This document shows positions 1-6,363 of a DNA stretch of 8,413 nt, one piece after another; positions within the stretch are counted from its first letter, which is position 1, and each line of letters starts with the position of its first letter. The notes under the pieces are model-generated. The model did not search any database. It was given only the letters and a program-made list of their open reading frames with translations, and was not told the origin of the DNA. The translations under genes and the position numbers were made by a program. This DNA is from Atopobiaceae bacterium (GTDB taxonomy: Bacteria; Actinomycetota; Coriobacteriia; Coriobacteriales; Atopobiaceae), in contig JAFUBJ010000338.1 of the NCBI GenBank assembly GCA_017460265.1, positions 1-8,413 of the forward strand. The letters run 5' to 3'.

Positions 1-1
1 C

Positions 2-196
2 AAGAAGACCGTCCGGGACATCGACGTCAAGGGCAAGAAGATCATCATGCGCGTCGACTTCAATGTCCCCCTGAAGGACGGCGTGGTGACCGATGACACG
101 CGCGTGCGCGCTGCCATCCCCACCATCAAGTACCTCCAGGAGCAGGGCGCTGGCATCATCCTGATGTCGCACCTCGGTCGTCCCAAGGGCGACGGC
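2..196 (+). CDS. pgk: Phosphoglycerate kinase, N-terminal fragment (second, divergent copy)
   Basis: This is the start of a second phosphoglycerate kinase gene, read on the plus strand from the window edge. The reading frame beginning at base 2 gives KKTVRDIDVKGKK, the signature RVDFNVPL and the substrate-loop motif SHLGRPKGDG, about 65 residues matching residues 5-69 of the minus-strand PGK. Homology to PGK stops near base 196. The frame stays open to 1297, but beyond the joint it is only the antisense of the other pgk, so the fusion is not a real protein. The start codon lies left of the window; the ATG at 47 is an internal methionine just before RVDFNVPL. About 30 of 190 aligned bases differ from the other copy, mostly silently, so this is a different allele, paralogue or species rather than a copied read. 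Identity as PGK sequence is certain; whether the linkage is real is doubtful. Confidence 0.85.
188..196. other. Head-to-head joint between two pgk sequences, with microhomology
   Basis: GGCGACGGC fits both flanking genes. Read on plus it encodes the G-D-G of the PGK motif GRPKGDG; read on minus it encodes A-V-A of the C-terminal PGK motif KGTEAVA. The break can lie anywhere in these 9 bases. Left of it the minus frame is open to base 1, but encodes only the antisense of the other gene. Confidence 0.8.
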
Positions 197-1201
197 CTCG
201 GTGCCCTTGGCGAACTGGTCGATCTCGAAGACGCCCATCGGGCCGTTCCAGCAGACCGGGGCGGACTTCTGCACTGCGTCGCAGTACAGCATGATGGACT
301 CGGGGCCGATGTCCATGCCCATGCGGTCATCGGGGATGGCGTCGGAGGCGACAACCTCGCCCACGGCGTCCTCGCCGAAGTGGTCGGCAACGACGTTGTC
401 GATCGGCAGGAGGATCTGGCAGCCCTTCTCCTCGGCCTTCTTCAGCATCTCGCCAGCGCGCTCGATCCAGTCGGGCTCCTGCAGGGAGGTGCCGACCTTG
501 TAGCCCTTGGCCAGGAAGAACGTGTAGGCCATGCCGCCACCGATGATGAGGGTGTCAGCGGAGTCGATCAGGTGGTCAAGGACGCCAATCTTGGACGAGA
601 CCTTGGAGCCGCCGACGACGGCCACGAACGGACGCTCGGGATCGGCGAAGATGCCGGTCAGGGTGTCGACCTCCTTCTCCAGCAGGAAGCCCGCGACGGC
701 CGGGATGTACGCGGCCGGGCCCACCACGGAGCCCTGGGCGCGGTGCGCGGTGCCGAAGGCGTCGAGCACGAAGATGTCAGCGTAGGAGGCGAGTTTCTTG
801 GCGACCTCGGGGTCGTTCTTCTTCTCGGCCTTGAGGAAGCGGACGTTCTCCAGAACCAGGATGTCGCCCGGCTTGACGGCGGCGCAGGCAGCAGCGGCCT
901 TCTCGCCGTCGGGGTCGTCGCAGAACTGGACGTCATAGCCCGTGAGCTCGGCGAGCTTGTCGGCGGCCGGCTTGAGGGTCAGCTCAGGCTGGGGGCCGGT
1001 GCCGTCGGGACGGCCGAGGTGGCTCATGAGGATGATGCCAGCACCCTGCTCCTTGAGGTACTGGATGGTGGGGATTGCCGCACGGACGCGGGTGTCGTCG
1101 GTGACGACGCCATCCTTCAGGGGGACGTTGAAGTCCACCCTCATGATGACCTTCTTGCCGGCGACATCGATGTCACGAACGGTCTTCTTGGTAAAGGCCA
1201 T
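188..1201 (-). CDS. pgk: Phosphoglycerate kinase, truncated at the C-terminus
   Basis: PGK transfers phosphate from 1,3-bisphosphoglycerate to ADP in cytosolic glycolysis, directly after GAPDH, whose gene lies upstream. The start is the ATG at 1201-1199, behind AAAAGGAG with 8 bases of spacing. Visible motifs are RVDFNVPL (residues 21-28), SHLGRPDGTG (60-69), the hinge-side DAFGTAHRAQGSVVG, GGSKVSSKIGVLDHLI, IGGGMAYTFF and, near the break, CWNGPMGVFEIDQFAKGTEAVA split around the conserved GPMGVFE. About 337 of a usual 390-400 residues are present. The missing part includes the glycine-rich GGGDS nucleotide-binding segment and the last helix, so a protein from this sequence as given should be inactive. 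No frameshift or stop is visible before the break, so the gene was probably intact in its source genome. A tpiA gene would normally follow and is not in the window. Confidence 0.93.
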
Positions 1202-1238
1202 TGGAACCACTCCTTTTACGTCGATGTCCAAACTTGCA

Positions 1239-1282
1239 AAGGGGCGCGGCCCGGGCCTTGTGAGCCAGCGACCGCGCCCCCT
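1239..1282 (-). promoter_or_regulatory. GC-rich hairpin between gap and pgk
   Basis: Bases 1241-1249 (GGGGCGCGG) pair perfectly with 1272-1280 (CCGCGCCCC). On the minus-strand RNA the stem extends by one G-U and one A-U pair, with a 22-base loop. Only a short, broken T run follows (TTTGCAAGTTT), so it is a poor intrinsic terminator. It could be a partial attenuator or an mRNA stabiliser or processing element setting the gap:pgk ratio; that role is inference. It fills much of the 105-base gap-pgk spacer. Confidence 0.6.
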
Positions 1283-1306
1283 CTACACCAAAGCTAAGCT
1301 CGTGAA

Positions 1307-2335
1307 TTAAGCAACGAACTTCTCGAAGTACTTGATGGTGCGGACCATCTGGGAGGTGTAGGAGTTCTCGTGGTCGGACCAGGAGACGACCTGGACGAGG
1401 TACTTGCCATCAGCCAGCGGCATAACGCGGGTCTGGGTGGCGTCGAAGATCGAGCCGTGGGTCTCGCCGACGATGTCGGAGGAGACGATCTCGTCCTCGT
1501 TGTAGGCGAAGGTCTCGGGGATGGAGTCAGCGTAGGCCTTCATGGCAGCGTTGATGCCCTCGGCGGTGACATCCTCGCCGGAAACGACGGCGTAGAGGAT
1601 GGTGGTGGAGCCGGTCGGCGTCGGGACGCGCTGAGCGGAGCCGTCAAGCTTGCCAGCGAGCTCGGGGAGAACCAGGCCGATGGCCTTGGCAGCGCCGGTG
1701 GAGTTGGGGACGATGTTGACAGCGCCAGCGCGAGCACGGCGGAGGTCACCCTTGCGCTGCGGGCCGTCGAGGATCATCTGGTCGCCGGTGTAGGCGTGGA
1801 TGGTGGTCATGAGGCCCTTCTCGATGGGGGCGTAGTCGTTCAGGCCCTTAGCCATCGGAGCGAGGCCGTGGGTGGGGCAGGAGGCCGCGGAGATGATGTT
1901 GGCATCGGCGGTCAGGATCTCGTGGGTGACGTTGAAGACGACGGGCGGCGGGTCGTTGCCCGCGGGAGCGGAGATGACGACCTTCTTGGCGCCAGCGTCG
2001 ATGTGGGCCTGGGCCTTGGCCTTGGAGGTGTAGAAGCCGGTGCACTCGAGAACGACGTCGACGTCGAGCTCGCCCCAGGGCAGCTCGGCGGCGTTGGCCT
2101 TGGCGTAAATGGTGATTTCCTTGCCGTCGACGATAATCGAGTTGTCGGTGGCCTCGACCGTGTGGTCGCGAGCATAGTTGCCCTGCGAGGAGTCATACTT
2201 CAGAAGGTGAGCGAGCATCTTCGGGGAGGTGAGGTCGTTGATGGCGACGATCTCGGAGCCCTCGTGACCAAACATCTGACGGAACGCCAGACGGCCGATG
2301 CGACCAAAGCCGTTGATAGCAACCTTAACTGCCAT
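1307..2335 (-). CDS. gap: Glyceraldehyde-3-phosphate dehydrogenase, type I (phosphorylating)
   Basis: The enzyme oxidises glyceraldehyde 3-phosphate to 1,3-bisphosphoglycerate with NAD. It has 342 residues, a normal length. The start is MAVKV (ATG at 2335), behind AAAGGAG with a 5-base spacing; an in-frame extension to 2395 lacks a ribosome site and homology. The Rossmann motif INGFGRIGR spans residues 7-15, Asp34 in AINDL suits NAD rather than NADP, catalytic Cys153 is in AASCPTHGLAP, His180 in TTIHAYTGDQ, then the phosphate-binding NSTGAAKA and RVPTPTGS. Two usually invariant motifs are altered: ASCTTN reads ASCPTH (His156) and the C-terminal YDNE reads SDHE (His322), so two active-site asparagines are histidines. 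The rest is a normal, well-kept GAPDH, so it is probably functional. It follows whiA by 260 bases and precedes pgk, probably as a glycolytic operon. An orthologous housekeeping role is very likely. Confidence 0.97.
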   Translation of the reverse strand: MAVKVAINGFGRIGRLAFRQMFGHEGSEIVAINDLTSPKMLAHLLKYDSSQGNYARDHTVEATDNSIIVDGKEITIYAKANAAELPWGELDVDVVLECTGFYTSKAKAQAHIDAGAKKVVISAPAGNDPPPVVFNVTHEILTADANIISAASCPTHGLAPMAKGLNDYAPIEKGLMTTIHAYTGDQMILDGPQRKGDLRRARAGAVNIVPNSTGAAKAIGLVLPELAGKLDGSAQRVPTPTGSTTILYAVVSGEDVTAEGINAAMKAYADSIPETFAYNEDEIVSSDIVGETHGSIFDATQTRVMPLADGKYLVQVVSWSDHENSYTSQMVRTIKYFEKFVA

Positions 2336-2408
2336 GCTGTCTCCTTTCGTGAGGCCGCCTAAGGGCCACTCCCCTAGGCTAGCCGACAAAAACAACCTCA
2401 GTTAGTGT

Positions 2409-2423
2409 ACTCCGAATCGGAGT
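2409..2423. promoter_or_regulatory. Perfect 15-base palindrome upstream of gap, candidate operator
   Basis: ACTCCGA-A-TCGGAGT is a 7+1+7 inverted repeat lying 74-88 bases before the gap start. On the minus strand it abuts TACACT (2409-2404), a possible -10 box that would give a leader of about 60 bases. No good -35 is visible at normal spacing, which would fit an activator-dependent promoter. No terminator-like T run follows. The binding protein is unknown. The rest of the 2336-2595 intergenic region shows only a weak GGCAC/GTGCC hairpin (2492-2506) and the 2564-2580 hairpin. Confidence 0.45.
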
Positions 2424-2563
2424 CGGAAAGACGGCTTATCGCCCAGTGGTCGATATTCGGCATGAGGGACAACGATATGAGATGACTAGAGGGCACTTTT
2501 TGTGCCATCGTCCCAAGGTGTGGGCCGCAATTAACTCATTCCTCATATAAACGAGCTATCCCT

Positions 2564-2580
2564 TTCGCCGCTTCGGCGAA
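2564..2580. other. Short perfect hairpin downstream of whiA
   Basis: TTCGCCG and CGGCGAA form a perfect 7-base stem with a 3-base loop, 16 bases after the whiA stop codon on the transcript. No U tract follows on either strand, so it is not a standard intrinsic terminator. It may stabilise the rapZ-whiA mRNA 3' end or be part of a Rho-type or weak terminator. Whether rapZ-whiA transcription continues into gap cannot be told from the sequence. Confidence 0.4.
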
Positions 2581-2595
2581 CGTTGCCATGCGGCC

Positions 2596-3528
2596 TTACG
2601 CCTCGCCCTCCGCGACAAACGCCTGGAGGCGGAGGAGCCGATGATACATGGCCGACTTAGACACCGGTGGGTCGCAAAGCTCCCCCAGCTGTGCCAGCGA
2701 AAGCTCGGGGTTTTGGCGCCTGAGCGCGCAAAACTCGCGCAACGCTGGCGACAGCGAGCGAAACGCCGGCATCTGCGAAGCCCTCGAGACCAGCTCGAGC
2801 TGGCTGGCAGACGCCTCGGTCGTGCGCCGCAGGTTTGCCATGTCGGCATTGGTCTGGCGGTTGGCGTTGTTCTTGTCGCGCTTGACCCGGCGCACGTACT
2901 CGACGGCCTGGGCCGAGCGCTGGGCGCCCATGACGCGCAGAAGCGACACGACCCCGTCGAAGCTCTTGAGATAGATGGCGTAGGCACCGCGCCGGTGGTT
3001 GAGGCGCGCGTGCACGCCAAAGCTCGCCATGAGCTCGGTCACCTCGCGCGCAAGGTCCTCGCCAGTGACCGCGATCTCGAGATGGAAGTCGCCGCGTGGG
3101 TCGGCTATGAAGCCTCCCGCCATGAACGCCCCGCGAAGGAAGGCACGCCTGCAGCACTCGTTTCCCAAAAGGTGGGTGGGAACGCCCGACGCGAGCCCCC
3201 GCCCCGGGATGAGGATGCCCAGCCGAACGAGGTCCTCCTCAAGCTCATCCTGCTCGGGAATCTCGATGAGGTAGTTGCGGGTCTGGTGCAGCACGGAATG
3301 ACGCACCGTGAGCGAGGTCTCGAGGTCAAAGTGCTCGTGCGTGAGCTTGATCATCGTGCGCGCTACCGCACCCGTCTCAGTCGAGACCCGAAGCGCATAG
3401 CGGCCGGGGCCTCTGAACGATAGCGTGCCGCAGACGCGCATGATGGCGGAAAGCTGCGCAAGCGGACACTGCGAGCAACCGTCCTCGACGCGGGAAAGTT
3501 CGTCTTTTACCTGTGCCGTGAAGGACAT
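2596..3528 (-). CDS. whiA: WhiA, DNA-binding regulator of sporulation/cell division type
   Basis: WhiA proteins join a degenerate LAGLIDADG homing-endonuclease-like fold to a C-terminal helix-turn-helix. They control sporulation genes in Streptomyces and affect division and chromosome segregation in Bacillus. This one has 310 residues, close to the usual length. The N-terminal MSFTAQVKDELSR is the family start. The middle motif RGAFMAGGFIADPRGDFHLEI, kept here in its two halves RGAFMAGGF and DPRGDFHLEI, marks the LAGLIDADG-like part. The C-terminal part holds FDGVVSLLRVMGA, NRQTNADMANLRRT and the helix-turn-helix with LAQLGELCDPPVSKSAMYHR. The ATG at 3528 is chosen for this homology; a weak AAGGG overlaps the end of rapZ. 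It begins 9 bases after the rapZ stop, suggesting co-transcription and coupled translation. In a presumably non-sporulating lineage a cell-cycle role is more likely than sporulation; that is inference. Confidence 0.96.
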   Translation of the reverse strand: MSFTAQVKDELSRVEDGCSQCPLAQLSAIMRVCGTLSFRGPGRYALRVSTETGAVARTMIKLTHEHFDLETSLTVRHSVLHQTRNYLIEIPEQDELEEDLVRLGILIPGRGLASGVPTHLLGNECCRRAFLRGAFMAGGFIADPRGDFHLEIAVTGEDLAREVTELMASFGVHARLNHRRGAYAIYLKSFDGVVSLLRVMGAQRSAQAVEYVRRVKRDKNNANRQTNADMANLRRTTEASASQLELVSRASQMPAFRSLSPALREFCALRRQNPELSLAQLGELCDPPVSKSAMYHRLLRLQAFVAEGEA

Positions 3529-3537
3529 CGCGGGCCC

Positions 3538-4464
3538 TTAGGCGTGCGACTCGGCACGATAGAGGTCGCGATGGCTCGACACCACGTGGTAGCCGGCACT
3601 GGAGAGGTACACGGCCGTCTCGTCGGCAAGCGCGACGCTGCGGTGCTGGCCGCCCGAGCAGCCCACGCCAATCGAAAGGCGGCTCTTCCCCTCTGCCACG
3701 TAGCCGGGCATGACGGTGTCGAGCAGCTGACGCCAGACCTCAAGGAACGCCTGCGTCTGGGGATGGCCGAGCACGAAGTTGTGGACCAGATCGTCTTTGC
3801 CCGTGAGCTGACGCATCTCGGGGTCCCAGTAGGGATTGGGAAGGAAGCGCACGTCAATGATGAGGTCGGCCTCTTCCGGCATGCCGTACTTGAAGCCAAA
3901 CGAGAACACGTGGACTTCCATGAGCTGTTGCTCAGAGAGCTGAGAGAACGCGTTGCGCAGGCGCGAACGAAGCTCCTTGGTGGTGAGGTCGGTCGTGTCG
4001 ATGACGAGCGTCGCCCGCTCGCGGATGTCATGGAGCAGCATGCGCTCGCGGCGCACGGCGTCAAGCGTGGTCTCCCCCTCCTTGGCGATGGGGTGCGGGC
4101 GGCGCGCGAGCGCATAGCGGCGACGCAGCGTCTCGTCGGAGGCCTCAAGGTAGACGACGCCGTAAGAAAACTCGTGGGCGGCCAGCTCGTCGAGGGCGTC
4201 CTCGAGCTCGCCAAAGCGCTGGCCCTGCGTCCTCAGGTCACAGACGACGGCCAGGTGGCGTCCCACGCCGTCGCGAAGCCCGCTCATGTGCGCGACAGAC
4301 AGGATGAGGCTTGGCGGGAGGTTGTCGATGACGTAGTAGCCCAGGTCCTCGAAGGTGTGCATGGCCTCGGTGCGACCGGCGCCGGACATGCCGGTGATGA
4401 CAATGACGTCGGGCGCCTCGGGCAAGACGTCCTTCGTATGCGCGGCGTGGCTGTTCTCAGTCAT
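3538..4464 (-). CDS. rapZ: RapZ/YvcJ family nucleotide-binding protein
   Basis: This is a P-loop protein of the RapZ (YvcJ) family. In E. coli RapZ binds glucosamine-6-phosphate and delivers the small RNA GlmZ to RNase E; in Gram-positives the partner is not settled, but the family hydrolyses nucleotides. The P-loop is GMSGAGRT (residues 25-32), with Arg in place of the Walker A Lys, as known in actinobacterial relatives. Further family blocks are GYYVIDNLPP, FSFGFKYGMPEEADLIIDV, RFLPNPYWDPEMR, LTGKD and GCSGGQHRSVALAD (about 268-281). The start at 4464 (MTENSH, 308 aa) follows AGAGGA with 5-6 bases of spacing; an in-frame extension to 4515 would begin inside the A-tract side of the nan terminator and is rejected. 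It heads a two-gene unit with whiA. The usual intervening yvcK is missing. Its promoter must lie in the short space after the terminator; TATCCT at about 4495-4500 is a weak -10 candidate. Confidence 0.95.
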   Translation of the reverse strand: MTENSHAAHTKDVLPEAPDVIVITGMSGAGRTEAMHTFEDLGYYVIDNLPPSLILSVAHMSGLRDGVGRHLAVVCDLRTQGQRFGELEDALDELAAHEFSYGVVYLEASDETLRRRYALARRPHPIAKEGETTLDAVRRERMLLHDIRERATLVIDTTDLTTKELRSRLRNAFSQLSEQQLMEVHVFSFGFKYGMPEEADLIIDVRFLPNPYWDPEMRQLTGKDDLVHNFVLGHPQTQAFLEVWRQLLDTVMPGYVAEGKSRLSIGVGCSGGQHRSVALADETAVYLSSAGYHVVSSHRDLYRAESHA

Positions 4465-4513
4465 GCGATTCCTCTCGCTGCGGCCCTTTTCTCTAGGATA
4501 TGCGACTCGGCGC

Positions 4514-4567
4514 AAAAAAGGGGGTCAGGCACCTAAATTGCTGATGCAGATGAGATGCCTGGCCCCC
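4514..4567 (-). terminator. Strong intrinsic terminator of the nan operon
   Basis: On the minus strand, 21 bases after the nanE stop, GGGGG (4567-4563) and CAGGCA (4561-4556) pair with TGCCTG (4531-4526) and CCCCC (4524-4520). There is one C/A mismatch inside the stem and a 24-base loop. Six T residues follow directly (4519-4514). The 11-pair stem plus U6 is a textbook Rho-independent terminator and separates the sialic-acid operon from rapZ. The other strand has no matching T run, so it is one-directional. Confidence 0.92.
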
Positions 4568-4587
4568 TATTTGCTTGGGAAGGGACG

Positions 4588-5271
4588 CTACCCCTCGATG
4601 GCGGCGCAGAACCAGCTGGTAAGGCTCGTGGGATGCGTGATGGCCGTGCCCACGACCACGGCCCACGCGCCGGCGTCGATGGCCGCCTTGGCGTCGGCCG
4701 GCGTGTGCACATGGCCCTCGCAGATGATGGGCACATCGGGGAACTCAGACGTTGCCTGGGCAAGCAGCGCAACGTCCGGACCCTCGTCAAGCGTGGTCTC
4801 GATGGCCGGCTTGTTGTGGCTGAGCGTGGTGGAGACAAGATCGCAGCCGCAGGCCACGGCGTTACGGATGTCGTCGATGGTCATGCAGTCGGCCATGATG
4901 AGGGTCTCGGCGCGCTCGCGAATGGCGTTGACGGTCTCGGCAAAGGTGCGGCCGTCGGGACGGGGGCGATCGGTGGCGTCAAGGGCAACCACGTCGGCGC
5001 CGGCATTGACCACGGCAAGGGCGTGACGCAGCGTCGGCGTGATATAGACGCCCTCGTGGCCCTCCTTCCACAGGCCGATGACGGGAATGTCCACGCGGCC
5101 CTTGATAGCCGAAATGTCGGAGAGGCCCTGGCAGCGGATGGCGGCAGCGCCGCCCATCTCGCACGCGCGCGACATGAGCGCCATGACCTCGGGCGTGCGC
5201 AGCGGCTCGCCGGGGTAAGCCTGCACGGACACGATGAGCTTGCCCTTGATTGCCTGGATGATGGGATCCAT
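4588..5271 (-). CDS. nanE: N-acetylmannosamine-6-phosphate 2-epimerase
   Basis: NanE converts ManNAc-6-phosphate to GlcNAc-6-phosphate, the last dedicated step of sialic-acid breakdown before NagA/NagB. It is a cytosolic TIM-barrel enzyme. The 227 residues match the family length. Visible motifs are LIVSVQAYPGEPL near the N-terminus, AAIRCQGLSDISAIK, PVIGLWKEG with Lys69, VYITPT, the phosphate-site region ALDATDRPRPDG (97-107), MADCMT and ICEGHVHTPADA with Glu185, then VVVGTAITHPTSLT. Lys69 and Glu185 fit the catalytic Lys and Glu known from the Clostridium perfringens enzyme (Lys66, Glu180). The ATG at 5271 follows AAGGAG with 7 bases of spacing. It is the last gene of the operon: nanK lies 57 bases upstream and the terminator follows. 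No damage is visible. Confidence 0.96.
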   Translation of the reverse strand: MDPIIQAIKGKLIVSVQAYPGEPLRTPEVMALMSRACEMGGAAAIRCQGLSDISAIKGRVDIPVIGLWKEGHEGVYITPTLRHALAVVNAGADVVALDATDRPRPDGRTFAETVNAIRERAETLIMADCMTIDDIRNAVACGCDLVSTTLSHNKPAIETTLDEGPDVALLAQATSEFPDVPIICEGHVHTPADAKAAIDAGAWAVVVGTAITHPTSLTSWFCAAIEG

Positions 5272-5292
5272 GTTCTTACTCCTTGAATCGAG

Positions 5293-5320
5293 TCCCCCTC
5301 AGGACATGCCTTAAGGGGGA
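5293..5320. promoter_or_regulatory. Hairpin between nanK and nanE
   Basis: TCCCCCT (5293-5299) and AGGGGGA (5314-5320) form a perfect 7-base stem around a 14-base loop, in which AGG/CCT may add an inner stem. It lies just after the nanK stop and ends 21 bases before the nanE start, leaving the nanE ribosome site free. No U tract follows, so it is more likely an mRNA-stabilising or processing element than a terminator. Confidence 0.55.
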
Positions 5321-5328
5321 GTTGCGTA

Positions 5329-6285
5329 TTAGCGAAGCTCGCGGTATGCCGAAACGAGCAGGTTCTCGACCGCGCCGATAAGCGGGGCGTCGTCTCCCAG
5401 CGTGCCGTCAACGAGCGGCGTGTCCTGGACGGGAGGCATTGCCTGTCCGAGGAATCCCTCGCCGAGCGCCTCGGACCAGTCGGGGCCGCACTTGATGACA
5501 GAGCCCGAGAGGATGATAGCCGCCGGGTCGAACATGTTGCACATCGATCCCAACACCTCGCCCAGGGCAAGGCCGGCGCGCCTCTCGGCTGCCTTGGCGG
5601 CAACGTCGCCCGCGGCCGCGCGGCGATCGATCTCGGCTCCGTGCATCGGGGTGCCATCGGGCAGGATGGCCTGGCCCCCCAGACGGATGTACTCGTTGAT
5701 GATGCCGGGACCTGCCGCGATAGGCTCGAGATGCCCGGTGGCCCCGCAGCTGCAGGGGACGCCGGCGGCAGCGATGCATGCCACATGGCCGATGTGGCCC
5801 GCCTCGTTATGGCTTCCCAGCATGATTGCGCCATCCTCGACGTAGGCACCGCCAATGCCGGTTCCCACGGCCACGACCAGCACGCTCGCCAGGCCCTTGC
5901 CGCCGCCCCAACGGGCCTCGCCGAGAGCGTGGGCGTGCACGTCGTTGAGCACCTTGCAGGGAAGGCCCGTGGCAGCGGTCACCTCGGCGCCCAGGCGGGT
6001 TCCACCCCAGCCGGGCATGAGCTCGTTGGCAAAGGTGATGTCACCGGTCTTTGGGTCAACGACGCCCGCCGACGAGATGCCTACGCCCAGCGGTGGCTCA
6101 GCACTGCGCTCGATGGCCGCCTTGACCTGCTCGATCACCGTCGCCAGAACCTTTGCCCCACCTCGTTGGGCGTCAGTCGGCACCTTGTTGACCGAGCTGA
6201 CGGACGGGGCGCCATCGGCGCCCGTGCCCACCAGGCCACAGGCAATCTTGGTGCCACCAATATCAACGCCAACATAGGTAGCCAT
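5329..6285 (-). CDS. nanK: ROK-family kinase, probable N-acetylmannosamine kinase
   Basis: This ROK-family sugar kinase probably phosphorylates ManNAc with ATP to ManNAc-6-phosphate, the NanE substrate. The phosphate-binding motif VGVDIGGTK is at residues 5-13, the catalytic Asp is in LNDVHAHALGEA (Asp115), a second ATP motif is VAVGTGIGGA, the ExGH sugar/zinc motif is E161-A-G-H164, and the zinc segment is PCSCGATGHLE (177-187). The last zinc cysteine of the usual CxCGxxGCxE is His185, so the site would be His-Cys-Cys-His. The start is MATYVG (ATG at 6285) behind AAAGGAG with 5 bases of spacing; an ATG at 6300 overlaps that ribosome site and is rejected. The result is 318 aa, normal for ROK kinases. 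The family is clear; ManNAc specificity comes from the position between nanA and nanE. A glucokinase or GlcNAc kinase is the main alternative. Confidence 0.88.
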   Translation of the reverse strand: MATYVGVDIGGTKIACGLVGTGADGAPSVSSVNKVPTDAQRGGAKVLATVIEQVKAAIERSAEPPLGVGISSAGVVDPKTGDITFANELMPGWGGTRLGAEVTAATGLPCKVLNDVHAHALGEARWGGGKGLASVLVVAVGTGIGGAYVEDGAIMLGSHNEAGHIGHVACIAAAGVPCSCGATGHLEPIAAGPGIINEYIRLGGQAILPDGTPMHGAEIDRRAAAGDVAAKAAERRAGLALGEVLGSMCNMFDPAAIILSGSVIKCGPDWSEALGEGFLGQAMPPVQDTPLVDGTLGDDAPLIGAVENLLVSAYRELR

Positions 6286-6324
6286 GACGGCTCCTTTCAT
6301 TTCGGTAGAAGTATGGCCTGGAGC

Positions 6325-6354
6325 GTGCGCCTAGGGGGCTACCCCCTGGCGCAC
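6325..6354. promoter_or_regulatory. Strong hairpin between nanA and nanK
   Basis: GTGCGCC (6325-6331) pairs with GGCGCAC (6348-6354), and the inner AGGGGG (6333-6338) pairs with CCCCCT (6342-6347). This gives a 13-pair stem with one bulged base and a 3-base loop. It starts about 9 bases after the nanA stop codon. No U run follows, so it should let transcription pass. A role in protecting the upstream nanA message or setting relative levels of nanA and nanK is inferred. Confidence 0.65.
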
Positions 6355-6363
6355 TCGCAGCAG

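Noticed and set aside
47..1297. Plus-strand 416-residue open frame
   Set aside because: Only the first 50 codons are PGK; after base 196 it is the antisense of the minus-strand pgk. It is a product of the joint, not a gene.
1370..2362. Plus-strand 330-residue open frame opposite gap
   Set aside because: Antisense shadow of a clear GAPDH, with no recognisable motif and biased Gly/Val/Asp composition.
2492..2506. GGCAC-TTTTT-GTGCC hairpin as terminator
   Set aside because: The stem is only five pairs and the T/A run is in the loop, not after the stem.
4465..4515. Upstream in-frame start for rapZ giving 325 residues
   Set aside because: The extra 17 residues have no family homology and begin within the terminator region, while the ATG at 4464 has a good AGAGGA site.
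3544..4536. Plus-strand 330-residue open frame opposite rapZ
   Set aside because: Antisense shadow; it runs through the nan terminator side and has no domain or ribosome site.
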